Shown here: piece after piece, positions 34,179 to 46,201 of the stretch | Position numbering within the stretch: the first letter of the stretch is position 1 | Layout of the letters: the number at the start of each line of letters is the position of its first letter | Source: Mariannaea sp. PMI_226 | Lineage: Eukaryota; Ascomycota; Sordariomycetes; Hypocreales; Nectriaceae | Length of the DNA: 64,000 nt | Reading direction: 5' to 3' | Assembly: GCA_024336345.1 (NCBI GenBank) | Contig: JANFOG010000009.1 | Span: 186,001 to 250,000 of the forward strand | Made by a program: the position numbers and the translations under genes | The notes under the pieces: generated by a model | The model's database searches: none | Told to the model about the DNA's origin: nothing | Seen by the model: the letters and a program-made list of their open reading frames with translations, nothing else

Positions 34179-35243
34179 GGTGTGTCCTTGGACTCCAGGG
34201 ACGTCCGCCGGGATGTGAGCGTGAGTGTAAACGTCGGCTTTGAAGGGAAGTGTAACATTTCCGATATCCGATGGCCGGAAATATTTGATGTCATATCAAA
34301 AAAAAAAAAAAGTCCACTAAGAAAGAAACGGCACCAATGAAGCAAAAAAATGCTAGAGCAATCTTATTGAGGCGTGCCAATGCCGTGCGGCTAACGATTA
34401 TTAGCAAGGGATCCATACCTTTTTCGTTTTCCCTACGTTTTACTAGGTAAAAATTGCAGCACATATTGGACTTCATCAATTATGTAGTCTTTTGTTTGAT
34501 TCTTGCGTGGAAAATTCATGTTAGCATCCTTTGTTATAACGATTAGGTAAGATACCTAACTTATCATGAGGTAGGTATTTTCATGCTTAAGCGCTGTTTT
34601 CATGACTATGGCTGCATTCCTTGAATCGTCAAGTGTCTGGTCACAGCGGGACTTGATTTCACTGCGGACCATTCGGCTTCAGCTTTCCTCATGTCAATCT
34701 GAAATATGTGAGCCTCTCTTTACAAGCCTCGCCTTAGAATAAACCATTCTCGCCTTGGAGAAATTTTTTAAATTTTTTTGGGGCGGGGGAGGATGAGAGC
34801 CAGTCCCCCTCACCCATTCAATAAGAGGTGTTTTTTCTCAAATAGTTTGCCAACTTATTGATATGAAGAATTGTACACTCTTACTACCATTCTTGATATT
34901 CAACTAGAAAGTTACTAATAACAACTTTTGCGACTCATAAGGAAAATAAAGAGAAGAGCTAATGGCAACTGAATTGCCCTGCAATTCGTGCCTAATTGAA
35001 CCCGATGAACAGGCCATGCTAGAAAAAAGCTTCAATTGCAAACTTCACTTTATCAAATCTGCTTGCAAGTTCAGGACATGGGATCTGCGGCATTCATCAA
35101 TCTCTAGTGCCCTACCCAAGCAGCCTAATTGAGATTGGAGAATTTCGTTTCTGCCTTTTTTTTTTCCCTTTTTCTATTCTTGCTTTTGTTCATACCATCT
35201 TGGTCCTCATCCTCAGCCGTGATTCTCGAGATTCCCTGGCATC
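34179..35243. other. intergenic, promoter of the 34 kb regulator and AT-rich DNA
   Basis: 1.07 kb, AT-rich, with A/T homopolymers (for example near 34297-34310). No reading frame with a recognisable motif is present. The right end should be the 3' UTR of the next regulator. Confidence 0.45.
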
Positions 35244-36608
35244 TCAGCCGTCATGCGTGCAGCTTGTTACCGCAAACAACATTGTTCCAAATTCGTCCAA
35301 TTTTTCTAGCCACCGGTCAACTCTACGGGTTCTGTCAATGATGGCAGACTCATCTATGTCAGGAGGTGCCGGCCAGAGCTCGTCAATCCGAAAATCTCCC
35401 TCTAGCCAGTCCGTTAGATACAAGTTGTACGACGCCTCCCACTCGCGTCGCGCCCGTGCAATCCACAATGCTTTGCTTGATGGGCAGGGTAGTCCTTGAA
35501 GTTCAATGCCAAGATATGTTGGAAGGCCATCTTGGGCGAGGAGCAAACTGTCGAAAAGGTACATGGTGAATAACGTGCGTCGCTTCGCCTCAACAACAAT
35601 CCAGGCCTCCCACTTGGGACGAGCACGACGCTGTTCAGCTACACACATGAGCCCGCACCTGCTACTTGAAGAAGCGAGCTCTTGGAGGTTCATCATCGCT
35701 TGTCGAAAGAAGGAATTCGGCTCCTGGCTGAGTCGAAAGTACATGACCATGCAGTAAATCAGATAAGCTTGAAATGCAGAGAGGAGAGCTACCCCATCAT
35801 ACGTCCTGTGCTCTTCATATATGTTGTTCATTTCTCTTTGCACCACCTCTGCCGCCACTACTTCACTTCCCGGCAACGGCTCGTCGCAGATGCGAACCAA
35901 GCTGAAGCAGATCGACAGCGGTGCACTTTCTGATGTTGCTGTCAGCTGCATCGGATGCACGAATGGGGGAGCTTGTTGACCATGGACCGCCATTGCTGCA
36001 TATGATTTGAGCATTCGGTGGATAAAGGCCTTGACACCCGTCGGATACGCCTTAATTTTCTGGTCGGGGCCAGGAACATAAGAATTGAGCCACCGGTTTC
36101 TTATTTCATCTGCATTGATTGGGCAGCAGAGGTTAAGAGATGAGAAATCAAGTATTTTAGCATTCTCTGGCGCTGACGTAGGTGCCCGGCTTGACACAGG
36201 TAGCCGAGAGGCATGGGGCATCTGGGCTGCACCGGGGACAGTTGAAGATATGCCAGCAGTGTGGATGCCACCGTAGCATATGGAAGCTGGGGATTCAACA
36301 GCTGCCTCTGTACTTCCCACTCCCCTGGCTGAGCCTTCGGGGGTCAGCGGCAGAACCGGCGGCGAAATTGGCAAGCTGGGTATAGAGAAAGGGCTGGACA
36401 TGGTTGCTTCGCTATTGTCGGTTATGTCGCCCGCTTCCCTGGGGCCTACCAAAATTCTAGAGGCTGCAGCTTGTGGATACGTGCAAGACAAGCCGCGCGA
36501 GGTGCATCTTGTGCACCCTCCCGCTCTGCGATCACATTTTGCTTTCGCGTTCGAACAACGCTGGCAGTTCTTCTGCCTGGACGCCGCATATCTCCCAGTT
36601 CTCATCAT
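35244..36608 (-). CDS. Zn2Cys6 transcription factor
   Basis: Single-exon gene of 454 residues starting MMRTGRYAASRQKNC. The binuclear cluster reads CQRCSNAKAKC then CTRCTSRGLSC at about residues 16-43. A Ser/Pro-rich linker follows, then a helical region (RRTLFTMYLFDSLLLAQDG) seen in regulators with a short fungal-specific domain. The end, KLDEFGTMLFAVTSCTHDG, looks like a natural C-terminus of this group. Its start codon faces that of the isochorismatase-like gene across 357 bases. With the MFS gene beyond, this suggests a local regulator of a small efflux or catabolic group. This is inferred from position only. Confidence 0.87.
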   Translation of the reverse strand: MMRTGRYAASRQKNCQRCSNAKAKCDRRAGGCTRCTSRGLSCTYPQAAASRILVGPREAGDITDNSEATMSSPFSIPSLPISPPVLPLTPEGSARGVGSTEAAVESPASICYGGIHTAGISSTVPGAAQMPHASRLPVSSRAPTSAPENAKILDFSSLNLCCPINADEIRNRWLNSYVPGPDQKIKAYPTGVKAFIHRMLKSYAAMAVHGQQAPPFVHPMQLTATSESAPLSICFSLVRICDEPLPGSEVVAAEVVQREMNNIYEEHRTYDGVALLSAFQAYLIYCMVMYFRLSQEPNSFFRQAMMNLQELASSSSRCGLMCVAEQRRARPKWEAWIVVEAKRRTLFTMYLFDSLLLAQDGLPTYLGIELQGLPCPSSKALWIARARREWEASYNLYLTDWLEGDFRIDELWPAPPDIDESAIIDRTRRVDRWLEKLDEFGTMLFAVTSCTHDG

Positions 36609-36965
36609 GGATAACAGATGAATGATCTTTGTAAACTCTTTTAGAAAAGAGGAAGCTAGTATAAGGAGATACGTCTCTGCTGCTGAGCCATGAACTTCTC
36701 TTTGCAGGACGAGAGTAATCAATTTACCAGGCGGGGTTGAGCGAGATGGCGGGAATGAAGTCGGAGTTCAGCCCCACAACCCCGGAGTTGAGATGTTCAG
36801 TTCCGGCGACCACCAGCCTCATTCCAAACTGCCAGTGCTAGAGAAGACCGTTGCTGGTACTATGTGCTCCGATGGGGCCTATAAATTCGTCCAAGTGTGA
36901 GTAATTCTTGCTGTGACTATGCAATTTAATGTCTGCCTATTGTTTGTGCCTTTCATTTCGCCAAG
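36609..36965. promoter_or_regulatory. divergent promoter region
   Basis: 357 bases between the start codons of the Zn2Cys6 regulator (-) and the isochorismatase-like gene (+). A pair of CGG/CCG triplets can be seen (CCCCGGAG near 36780, CCGGCG near 36803), which is the usual type of Zn2Cys6 target. The triplets are too common to prove a site. Confidence 0.35.
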
Positions 36966-37665
36966 ATGGACGGAAACACCTCCGAATTTGGCAAACGCTA
37001 TGCTGTCTTAAACTTGGATTTAATGTCGATACTCATTAATGAAGTTAAAGATTCAGTTCAAGGGCAATCGTTCATTTCCAACTGCGTTCGGTGGAACAAT
37101 GCGGTCCACCAGAAGGACCAACGGCCCTTGACCATTTTCACAACACTCTACTTCTCGAATTGCACACAGCCAGAGCTGGCTCAGTCATCGCTATTCGCGA
37201 AAATGCTCGCAATGTCAGGGATGGGCTCCTTCGAAAAGGGGTCTGATACTGTGGAGATTTACGGTCAATTTGTGGTAGATGAGAGGGATATTGTGCTTCA
37301 AAAAACCAGATGGTACGCCGGCGCGGGAAATAGTCTCGAGCTCACTTTGAAAGCTCAGAATATTGATACGGTCATTATTGTAAGATGAACAGTGTATTGT
37401 TACATGCCATCAAATTCGCTAATGGAGCACATGTTAGTCTGGGTTGAGCCTTTCGGGTGTCGTCATGAGCACCGTGTACCGTCTGTTCGATCTCGATTAC
37501 AAGATTTATGTTATCTGGGACAATGTTTTGGAGTTGCCTGGAGGTGAAGAGGAGAGTACAATTAGGGCATCGCTGGGCGTTATTTTGGAAAAAATGCTGG
37601 TAAAGAAGATCTCCATTACCGAAGCTCTAGAAATGTTGCAGAGGTCCGAATATGTCGCTGTCTAA
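36966..37665 (+). CDS. isochorismatase-like hydrolase family protein
   Basis: Two exons, 36966-37379 and 37438-37665, give 213 residues. The intron is GTAAGA to GTTAG with the branch GCTAAT. The fold is recognisable from YAVLNLDLMS with the first catalytic Asp (Asp18), LTIFTTLYFS, the KTRWYAG segment with the candidate Lys113, and SGLSLSGVVMSTVYRLFDLDY. In typical cysteine hydrolases the nucleophilic Cys lies in the last of these segments. Here that turn carries only Ser, Gly and Leu, so classical chemistry is doubtful. It lies between a divergent regulator and an exporter in the same direction. It could be a pseudoenzyme or use other chemistry. Confidence 0.82.
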
Positions 37666-38012
37666 GATTATGGTGCCTTGTTTCTTGCATAAAATATCAT
37701 CATTCCTTGGCAAGAATTAAAACAAAAAATGAACTGCTTCATTGTCGTGAATGTTTTCGGTGATAAGACGCTGTATTCCCATTGCCTTCTCACCTCGAGC
37801 CTCAACTCCGACATATTTTGCCACCACTCCGGAGTTCAGTTCTCTCAGCTCCGGGCACGCCTACGACCGTCTCCACTTATCTATCATGTTAAGGCTCGAA
37901 TCACTCGATTCGATCGGTATTAATAAACCAAACAGAGAATCCAGCTTTCTAGATTCATTACATACAATCCATTCATTCAAAATAACCATCACTCTCTACA
38001 GAAACTTTCATA
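37666..38012. other. intergenic (promoter of the MFS gene)
   Basis: 347 bases between the isochorismatase-like stop and the MFS start, both on the plus strand. No gene is recognised; TAATAAAC near 37920 lies close upstream. Confidence 0.45.
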
Positions 38013-39691
38013 ATGTCCTTTCAGGATCACCAGTCTGAAAACGCTCAGCTAGATACCCAGACCCAACCTCAAGGCCTATCAAAATCTCCTGTCACGTTGC
38101 CACAGGCCCAGCAACAAGAGGAGCCCTATCGCATATTTGATAGTCGTCAGAAAGCAGTTATTGTCCTTATTGTATCGACTGCCGCAACCTGTAAGTCTTT
38201 TTTTCTTCTTTTCCTTTTTAATTCCCCTTGAATACTTGCAACGTCCGCGATTGCTCACACCCTATTCACTTAGTCTCCGGCTTTGCCTCAAATATTTATT
38301 TTCCTGCTCTCCCGACTATTGCCCATGACCTAAATGTTTCTGTGGAACTGGTCAATCTTACAGTCACATCTTATCTGGTCTTCCAAGGTATTGCACCGAG
38401 TCTATGGGGTCCTGTGTCTGACGTCAAGGGCCGCCGGGTCGCCTACCTTTGCACATTTGTGGTCTTCCTCGGCGCCTGTGTCGGCCTGGCCAATACCCGA
38501 AACTATGCGACTCTTGTCATTTTGAGGTGTCTGCAGAGTACCGGCAGCGCAAGTACAATTGCAATTGGCTCCGGAGTTATTGGAGATATTACTACCCGGG
38601 CTGAGCGTGGCGGCTTTATGGGCATATTCCAGGCTGGATTGCTTGTACCCGTTGCTGTTGGGCCAGTTATTGGTGGCGCCATAGCTGGATCTTTGGGCTG
38701 GAGGGCCATCTTCTGGTTCTTGACAATTTACAGTGGCGTCTTCCTTATTTTCCTAATTCTGCTTCTTCCGGAGACGCTCAGATCCCTTGTTGCAAATGGA
38801 GGTCAAACACCATCTGGTGGTTTCGCCAGATGGCCTTTATATATCTATCAGAAGACGACCAAGACTCAATGGGATCCAAGCTCTGTTAACTTAGAGCTGG
38901 CTGTGAGGAAACATATTGATATTGTTGGGCCATTTCGCATTCTCATGCAAAAGTCGGCAGCCCCCATAATCTTTTTCCTTGCTGTTTACTATGCCGTTTG
39001 GCAGATGAGCATCACAGTCATGTCCTCACTCTTCAAGGATCGATATGGCTTGACTGAAACGGAAATCGGGTTGACTTTCATCGCCAACGGAGTAGGTTCT
39101 ATGGTAGGGACCCTCATCACGGGCAAAATTCTGGATAAAGACTACCACCGCGTGAAAGCGGATTTTGAGACTCGATCGGCCCAGGTCAATCAAACAACCC
39201 ACCGTGATCCGGTAAATTATACTACCGACGCCAAGGATGACTTTCCACTTGAAAAGGCGCGACTTCGACTTGTCCCAGTCTTTTCTCTCTTGCAGTGTCT
39301 ATCAATCCTTCTCTTCGGGTGGACGATTCACTATGCTACCCACGTCCACATTGCCGTTCCTATTGTGTCAACTTTCATCACGGGTTGGACTGCTGTGTCA
39401 ATGCAGTCCGTCATCATGACCTACCTCGTTGATGTCTACTCTGAAAAGAGTGCAGCGGCAAGTGCAAGTCTCAACCTCGCGAGATGCATGTTCGCGGCGG
39501 GTGGCACTAGTTTTGTGATGCCAATGGTGAACACCATTGGGGTTGGACCTGCGTTTACAGTATGCATTGCTGTTCAATGTCTCTCGCTGGTTGCTGTCGC
39601 AGTGCAATGGAAGTTTGCTGGTAAATGGAGGAGGGAAGCGGAGAGGGAGAAGATGAGACAAAGGGAGGATGAGGAGAATAATTCAGGCTGA
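38013..39691 (+). CDS. MFS multidrug exporter (DHA1, 12 transmembrane segments)
   Basis: Drug:H+ antiporter of the plasma membrane. Two exons, 38013-38190 and 38274-39691, join in frame to 531 residues. The N-terminal about 45 residues are hydrophilic and Gln-rich. The first membrane segment is split by the intron (STAATF then SGFASNIYFPALP). Motif A appears as GPVSDVKGRR between segments 2 and 3. The antiporter motif C appears as GPVIGG in segment 5 (VPVAVGPVIGGAIAG). A central cytoplasmic loop separates the halves. The C-terminal tail is charged (REAEREKMRQRED). The substrate is unknown. The neighbouring regulator and hydrolase suggest a small detoxification or catabolic group. Confidence 0.93.
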
Positions 39692-40094
39692 GTGATCTGA
39701 GTAAAACCCGATAGGTTCGGTGCCTTTGGTTATCCCAGATTGGCCGGATCATTGTTCTTGAGAAATTCAAATTGCTAGGAACAGTGGAGGTTTTTTTTTG
39801 GGAAAGAAATTGAAAAGAAGTTGAGAGGTAATAGATGGAAACGGATCTTAAGTTGATGATCCATAACATTTAGACACGAAGATGTGGGTTAACTCACCAG
39901 TGCCATGGAGGTTCGAGTTCACTACCACGACGAGAGCATCTCTTTTGCACATACATGAGCGCACTAGGATACGAACCAACACGGCTCTTGGTACAGAAAA
40001 CAATTTCAGGGGACTGCTACTTTTTTTTTTTTTTTTTTTACAAAAGATGGGCTGATTTAGTATTTTCACCGTGATCTGACCTAGAAATATCGAT
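39692..40094. other. convergent intergenic region
   Basis: 403 bases between the MFS (+) and HET (-) stop codons. It holds a run of about 20 T at 40020-40039. A tRNA-like sequence was examined here and rejected. Confidence 0.5.
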
Positions 40095-42214
40095 TCAGAG
40101 GATACAAATAGAATGAAGACCGTCTCGATACTCAAGGCAAGGTAGCTGTGACTCCCCATGGCTTCTTTCTAGAATTCTTTTCTTCACTTTGGCACTCCAG
40201 GCATAAGCAATGCCAATGCGGCGAAAGGTTCCCACCTCCCCTTCAACCATTTTGAACAACAGGACATACATACCTCTTCCTTGCTCATTTTTCGATCTGG
40301 CACACATAGAGAATAACAATCCCTTGGCATTTTCTTCCTCAAAATCCCCCTGAAGAATATCGAGCATGACTCGTGGCTCGGCAGTTTCTGGCGGTATCCC
40401 TTCTACGTTATTAACCTTTTTGCCATCTAGCAACATATCCCAATAGTAGCCTCCGGCCGGCGAGGTAGAGCTTATGCGTGCGAGGGCCATCCTTCTGAGG
40501 ACCCCGCGAAGTCGTAGCCAACCGCCGCGAATCGCACCGGTATCATCACTGGTCTGGTAATCAAGGTAAACTTCTTCAACCGTAATCAACGAATCTTGAA
40601 TTCGTGGCTGGCCGGGAAAGATGGGGCCGTCGATTGAAGCCCAAGACCAGGTAGGGGCACGATATTCTCTAGGCCGCGTCCAACGCCCCGGCTGATGGTT
40701 GCCCTGTACTACCCACAGCAATTCGCCTTCAAGGTACCGGCGCCACATACCAGCGACGTAGCTATCCTGTATCACCTCGGTCATCATCTTGACAATGCCG
40801 GAGCATGCAATCAGTTTATCGCATGGATCTGTGAGGGTAGAAGCTGTATACAGTTCTACAATACGAGCCCAAAGCAAATGAGGAGCGGAACTGCCATCTG
40901 TATTGTTGTGTCTGTACCGACTAACGCGACCAACATATTCAGATGGATCAAGTTGTTTAAACCCGGCATCTGAGGACGTCGAGAGAGCAGGTGGCAGGCC
41001 GTCAGGATAGATTTCCGCGGCGTCTTTCTCGCGGCACTCCCATAGCAGTTGTTGCCTTCCAAAGTGGAGTATACGAGGAGCTAAGAAGCGCTCCTGGAGA
41101 ACCCATCCTCTTTTATTCACAACAGCGTTGGAGACCTCCGATTTCCAGAAGTGATAGTCTGAAAGGACAAAACGCTCTGTTGTCGCCATACCGTGGCTGG
41201 CGACCAAAGTCAACTCCACGAGTTGGGGGTTGAGTAAACCGGGATCTCTACTGTTGAATAGTGATTGAGAGCAATCGCTGGCATCGGCTGCCGAGATGTT
41301 GCAAAACGAATTTGAATAGACATCCTTCATAAGGGAAGCCTCGCGCTGCCAATCTTCGATATTATCCTTTCCCTGAAAGATACAGAGGGAATCAATCCAA
41401 ATGTGTCCTATGCCCATATGGCAGCAGACCGAGATGGCATCCTGAAAGACTTGGGGCAGAGCAGATAAGTGAAGGCCTTCGAGAAGCCGCGGGTATGTGT
41501 CCTTTGTTAGTATTATATGGTTAACAGGTCCCCAGCGATGAGTGAGTGTCATGTACTCCTCTGAGGGGGCTACTTGGCCGGTCTCTATTAGGTGCACCGT
41601 TGATGCTCCATGGGGGTCGAAAGATAGGAGGCGCGTGGGGTACCAGGTCTTCTTGTCGATTGGCTCTCTGCATCGGGCATGATGCATGCTACATTCTCGG
41701 ACCCAGCGCTTGGCCAGATACAAAGTCTCTGGGGATTGCGTGCTCGGGGTCAGGCCATGGCATGCGAGGCTTGTCGTATTACCTGCGGCTATGTTAGCCT
41801 CGGGGTAGAACTGTGCAAGAGGTCCCCCGACCACTAACCATCGGTAGGTTCAAGAAGAAAGCTCGCTCTGTAGCAGGTAATGAGAGGCATGCTGTACCCC
41901 ATCTGTAGAAGGTAGCAGCCAGGGTGGCCATAGTTTTTCCCATCATCGAAACACACCCTTGTGAGGCAGGGTTGGGCGGGTTCAACAGCACAAGCCTCAC
42001 CCGTAGGATCAGCAACGCCGCTCAAAGAGCCATGTAGATACTCGCGGTCCTGGGCATTCAAAGCCTCCCAGAAGCGTGTGCAGAGGTAGCATCCCTCTTC
42101 ATTAGATTGCTCGAGACTTTGGTATGTTTGATGGTGTCGAGCCGTATGAGGAGCTTCAAGCGTGGGCAAGGAAATCTCGCTTTTCAGGCAAGTCTGGCAC
42201 TGTGAACATAGCAT
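40095..42214 (-). CDS. HET-domain (heterokaryon incompatibility) protein
   Basis: HET domains, related to the TIR fold, trigger cell death when unlike fungal strains fuse. Two exons, 42214-41839 and 41782-40095, give 687 residues. The start is taken at MLCSQCQTC, after a hydrophobic run that is probably not translated. The N-terminal part has paired Cys (CSQC, CYLCTRF) typical of the zone before the domain. The HET core is seen as YMTLTHRWG, FQDAISVCCHMGIGHIWIDSLCIFQ, WQREASLMKDVYSNSFCNISA and NKRGWVLQERFLAPRILHF. APTWSWASIDG, also conserved, follows. The C-terminal half has no other named domain. No NACHT or repeat domain is attached. Confidence 0.93.
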
Positions 42215-43290
42215 TGCTTCGCTGACACTAGGGTTGGCTGAGATGGCGGGAGGAGACGGGAGCTCGAGAAGGGAATTAAAAAAAAAATAAGAACAAAGCG
42301 AAATGGTAATCAATTTTGGTTTATGTTGTTGAGTTGTCGCAGATCAGCCAACTTCCCACATTCGGCTAAAAATACATTGTTTCGTCTAATTTGAGTGCTT
42401 ACGTGCACGACCAACATGCAGCGTTGTTTCGAGAAGCGCTTCACTGTGATGAACTGACGGACTGGCTAGGCGCTTAAGCAAGCCTTCACAGCCACCCCCT
42501 TCCGCAAGATTGAAGGGGTACTAGTAACTTCGACTAGGCGAAGTGTCTATTAATAATTCTCTTGAATTACTAGTGACTTTTTCGATCGACTTATCCGTCG
42601 GTGACCGGTGAGATATTGTAGTGGTCTTCGTTTGCATCTACTCTGCAGAGCGACCTGCCATTGCGGCACACGCCGTCATCAGGCCAAAGCTATCAACCAA
42701 AAGGATAAGTCAAGCCTAGCATAATGCGCCAGAATGCACCGTATACTCGTAGAAAAGATTGAGTACTTTCGCCTATCTGCCTTCAACCCCCTTTCCAGTG
42801 GAATATAGTTTATGAAACTACCTTCGGAAGAGTAAGAGCGCTGTGCGTATAGGTACTTATAATGCGTTTTAAAACATTCATTATAGAAGTAATAGCATAT
42901 GTTGGCTACACGCATTGTAGCCTTGGGTTTATCAATCCCCGACTCGATCACTAAAGGCAAATGCTGTGAACTCGCCTATTTGGGGGCCATGAGGTTAACT
43001 AGGCCAATAGACAAAGTATTAGACAGGAGAGGGGAGGAGTATTACGACGTACGGTGATTTAACGGCCAGGTCTAATAACTATGTAATTATTTTTACTGTC
43101 GAATCTTCATTTAAGGCCGACCTGTATGACTCTCCTGCTGAATAGACATCTCAATTATCCACGTATTAGCATCAAAGCACCCGCCACGCAGCCCAGTGAT
43201 TCCCAGAGTGCGGTAAACTCTTGTCACCTAGACCGGTTTAGTCCAGGTGCCTTATTCAGCGTAGCTCATCGTTTCTCCATAGTTGCCACA
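42215..43290. other. intergenic, no gene recognised
   Basis: 1.08 kb between the HET start and the kinase stop, both on the minus strand. Short frames show no family motif. The left end should carry the HET promoter. Confidence 0.45.
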
Positions 43291-44628
43291 CTAGATGGTT
43301 TCACGCATCCATACATGTTCCAAAACTCCTCTTGCAGTCAGCCGCTGCCAAGGCTCATATACTAACATGGCCCGAATAAGATGTAATAACTGTTCTCTTT
43401 TGTCTGGCGAGAGATGCGAAGCTCTTTCGTGAATAAGAGATACAATTGGCCACTCGAGAGGAACCTCTTCATCAAACCAGATTTTCGGGGCTCCTTTACC
43501 GTTCAAAATGTCAGAAGCATACTTGTCAGAGTACCGGTCTCTCCAGGCCTCAGGGAACGTGCCGAGGGTGAAGCGTAGGGTTCCCAGAAGCAGCTTAAAG
43601 CTCTTAAACATCATGGGAGCTAATAGCCGCCACGTCTGGACCTCGAAGATAATACATGCCAACGACCACACGTCAGACATCTTTGAAGGAGGGTAGCCAA
43701 AGCAGACTTCTGGCGGAAAGTAGGGAAGGGGGATACCAAGGCCTGTGGGTGGGTTGTCGGAGTTGAAACTTTGGCCGAAATCAATAATGCGGACAGGTCC
43801 AAGCATAGTCTCGTTGACGGTGAATTCAATGGCTTGAACCACTTCTATTGGGGAGTGTGTTGAGTAGGAGCCATCGTGTAGCCGTAGCTCTGCTGTCTTC
43901 GGTTCTCCAAACATCTGACTTATTTCGGTCTCAGTCCAATTCTGGACATCCTGAAGTTCAAAGAGAACATTTGAAGGTGTCAAGTCTAATAGGTCTTGTT
44001 AACAGCCCTTCAACGAGAGAGTTATGGAGATCTTACCACCATGACATACTTCATGATCATGAAGGAACGCCAACCCAGATGTCAGTTCTTTACAAACACG
44101 ATGGCGAGTGGTATTTGCAAGTTGTTTCCACACCTTCTTGAGACTTGGTCCTAGGAGCGGATAAACAAGACAGAGATGCGTACCGTTTTGGCCAATAACC
44201 TCAAAAGAGTCCAACAGGCTGGTAATGTTCGGGAGTTTCTCGCGCTGCTGAGGAAAGTGAGACATGACCTCAAGCTCTCGATCATGAAATGAAGCACTAG
44301 AGCACATGACCTTCAAGGCATAATACCGCTGGTCAACAGATGATCGAGTCCACCAAACCGTTGAGAAGCCGCCCGCTCCGAGTTTGTGAATGACTCTGAA
44401 GCGTTTGATGCCATCAGAATCGCCAAGCACATCGCCGATAGCGACTGGATGGTATCCACCGACGACGTATTTCTGGACGTCCTCAATGTCTTCCATCAGA
44501 GGCGGCGTGCGATACGGTGTTTGGCGGGGCATTCGCGGGAATCCTGGTGGCGGTCCAAGTGGTGGCGGAGGTGAGGGTCCTGACGGAGGTCCCAGCGGAG
44601 GTCCCAGCGGAGGTCCTGGCAGAGGCAT
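43291..44628 (-). CDS. SRPK-like protein kinase with proline-rich N-terminus
   Basis: Two exons, 44628-44037 and 43985-43291, give 428 residues. The first about 35 residues are a Pro/Gly repeat (PPLGPP-like units coded near 44530-44625). The kinase domain follows: glycine loop KLGAGGFSTVW, Lys106 in YALKVM, and the catalytic loop HGDLTPSN with Asp198. The intron cuts this loop between Gly and Asp. The metal-binding motif is IDFGQS with Asp266, and the PPE segment is FPPEVCFG. HGD in place of HRD, with T-P-S-N after it, is typical of fungal SRPK-like kinases, a family greatly expanded in filamentous fungi. A large spacer insert between the lobes is missing or short. All catalytic residues appear present. 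The substrate is unknown. Confidence 0.9.
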
Positions 44629-45615
44629 ATTTGATAGGATTGCAAAACGAGAGAGTCTGCTGTTGTAACAGCAGACTAGTTTGTAGAGACTTGGTGAGAG
44701 TTTACGTGCAATATAAAGAGGTGAGCCGAGACGAGGAGCATGAACTGAGGTTGTACCGGGTTTGTGCTGTGGCGCACGTGATTCACTCCTCCAGCAAATG
44801 GACCCGTGAAGTGTCAAGAAAGGTGCTTGAGTGAGATTGGCAATTCCAAGGAAGTTGTCAATGTGCATAAATAGGTACGCAGAGAACTGCTTACGGGAAG
44901 GGTTGTATCGATATACTTGGCCGGGTTTATGTTTTCGTGGAACAATCTAGCCGAACTTCCTTTGCTGTAAATTTTCCCCTCTCAATTTGCATGGTGTCTG
45001 AAGTTACGTTAATAATAGGTAGTCCTTTGTAGTCCTGCGGATGCACTTATGGCGCTGACGGACCCGACGTTTCAAATTTGTCCAATAGAACCCAAATGCC
45101 TCGTTGACATTGGACGCAAAGAAGTCTTTGGCGTTGACCTACTTGACTCTGTGATGGACGCAAGGTCTAGAAGTCACTTGAGTGAAGCCAGACCCCTGCG
45201 TTTTCAAATGCAGACTTCAAGACTTCTGCCTGCAGGAAGCTAGCTTGGGATGAAGTGCTAACCTCCAGTTATGATCAATGAGTAGTCTCCTCTACGAAGC
45301 TTTTCATAGAAGAGTAAATCGCTCTAGTGTCTGTCACAAAGTGAGAATGGCTAAAACGAAACTTTTCATTCTATATGCAGATATAAAGAGTGTTTTATAA
45401 TTATCTCCCCCGTTTAATAAAACCAGCCTTGCAGTTCAATATCCTCTATTCTCCGTCAAGGATACCAAGCATCACGCATAGGCCGGTCAACATAGCATTC
45501 CGCTTCGGTTCTGACATCCGTAAGGCAATCAAACATAGTACAAAGCCTCGACACCGTGACTTTGGCTACCCATTGCTTCTTTCCGGGGCTAGGAACTTGC
45601 TATGCTAATATTAGT
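44629..45615. other. intergenic, no gene recognised
   Basis: 987 bases between the kinase start and the secreted-protein stop (both genes minus). Two short frames at 45049-45243 and 45390-45608 lack motifs. I see no gene. Confidence 0.45.
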
Positions 45616-46201
45616 CTAGTTCTTATTGCTAGCAGATGTTTCAAAACTTACAAACTTTCCTGGAATATTGAAGCACTTTCCCATCTCCTCCCCAGGATCG
45701 CAAAGTGCGAGGTAGAACTATTATAGAAATTCATTAGTGACTGCCAATCGACCGTGAGAGAACCACTCACGTCTGTGTCTCGGGGGATGTTCGCCAGCTC
45801 AGCGTCACGGTCAAACTCGTAAAAGCCCTTCTTCTTTATGGTACCTGGAAGCCAGTACCCAGGGTGATATCCGTTCAAAGAATCGGTCGCGGACATGGCT
45901 GAATCAGTGTGAGTTCGGTCTGGAACAGATAGGGCGTGGAAGTAAGGGATCCATACGCTTATTAAGGCGGAGAACCCGGAATTCTTTTGAGATGCTATTT
46001 TGTACCTCCAACTGGCCGAGAGACTTATTTACACAAGTCAGTAAGACTGATTACGAGGAGGGGTTTCTCTTAAATTACCATAAACCTGTAGTTTTCGCAC
46101 AGGTCTGCCCGCGAGTCGAGCGACTTCGGTTGCGAAACCGGTGATGCGTCAACAGGCAAGAAGCCCAACAGGAGAGTGATGCAAGCGATTCCCAACTGCA
46201 T
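45616..46201 (-). CDS. small secreted protein, family not recognised
   Basis: Four exons on the minus strand: 46201-46079, 46023-45957, 45898-45771 and 45717-45616. All three introns are GT-AG and the frame is open to 139 residues. The first about 20 residues (MQLGIACITLLLGFLPVDAS) form a good signal peptide, with likely cleavage after VDA. The mature part has only three Cys (in LCENY, LCDPG and KCFNI). It contains GYWLPGTIKKKGFYEF, which looks like an ordered domain. Small secreted fungal proteins of this type are often effectors or wall-associated, but I cannot assign a family. The second exon (67 bases) is the least certain. Confidence 0.6.

Noticed and set aside
26575..39691. Secondary-metabolite cluster around the BAHD and MFS genes
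   Set aside because: No polyketide, peptide or terpene synthase is present in the window, and relics and regulators separate the genes.
39901..40030. tRNA-like sequence with GGTTCGAGTTC and a reverse-strand GGTTCGTATCC
   Set aside because: No matching A box at the right distance and no acceptor-stem pairing could be found on either strand.
44386..44834. Gly/Val-rich plus-strand frames over the kinase N-terminus
   Set aside because: They are shadows of the proline-rich repeat coding DNA on the minus strand.
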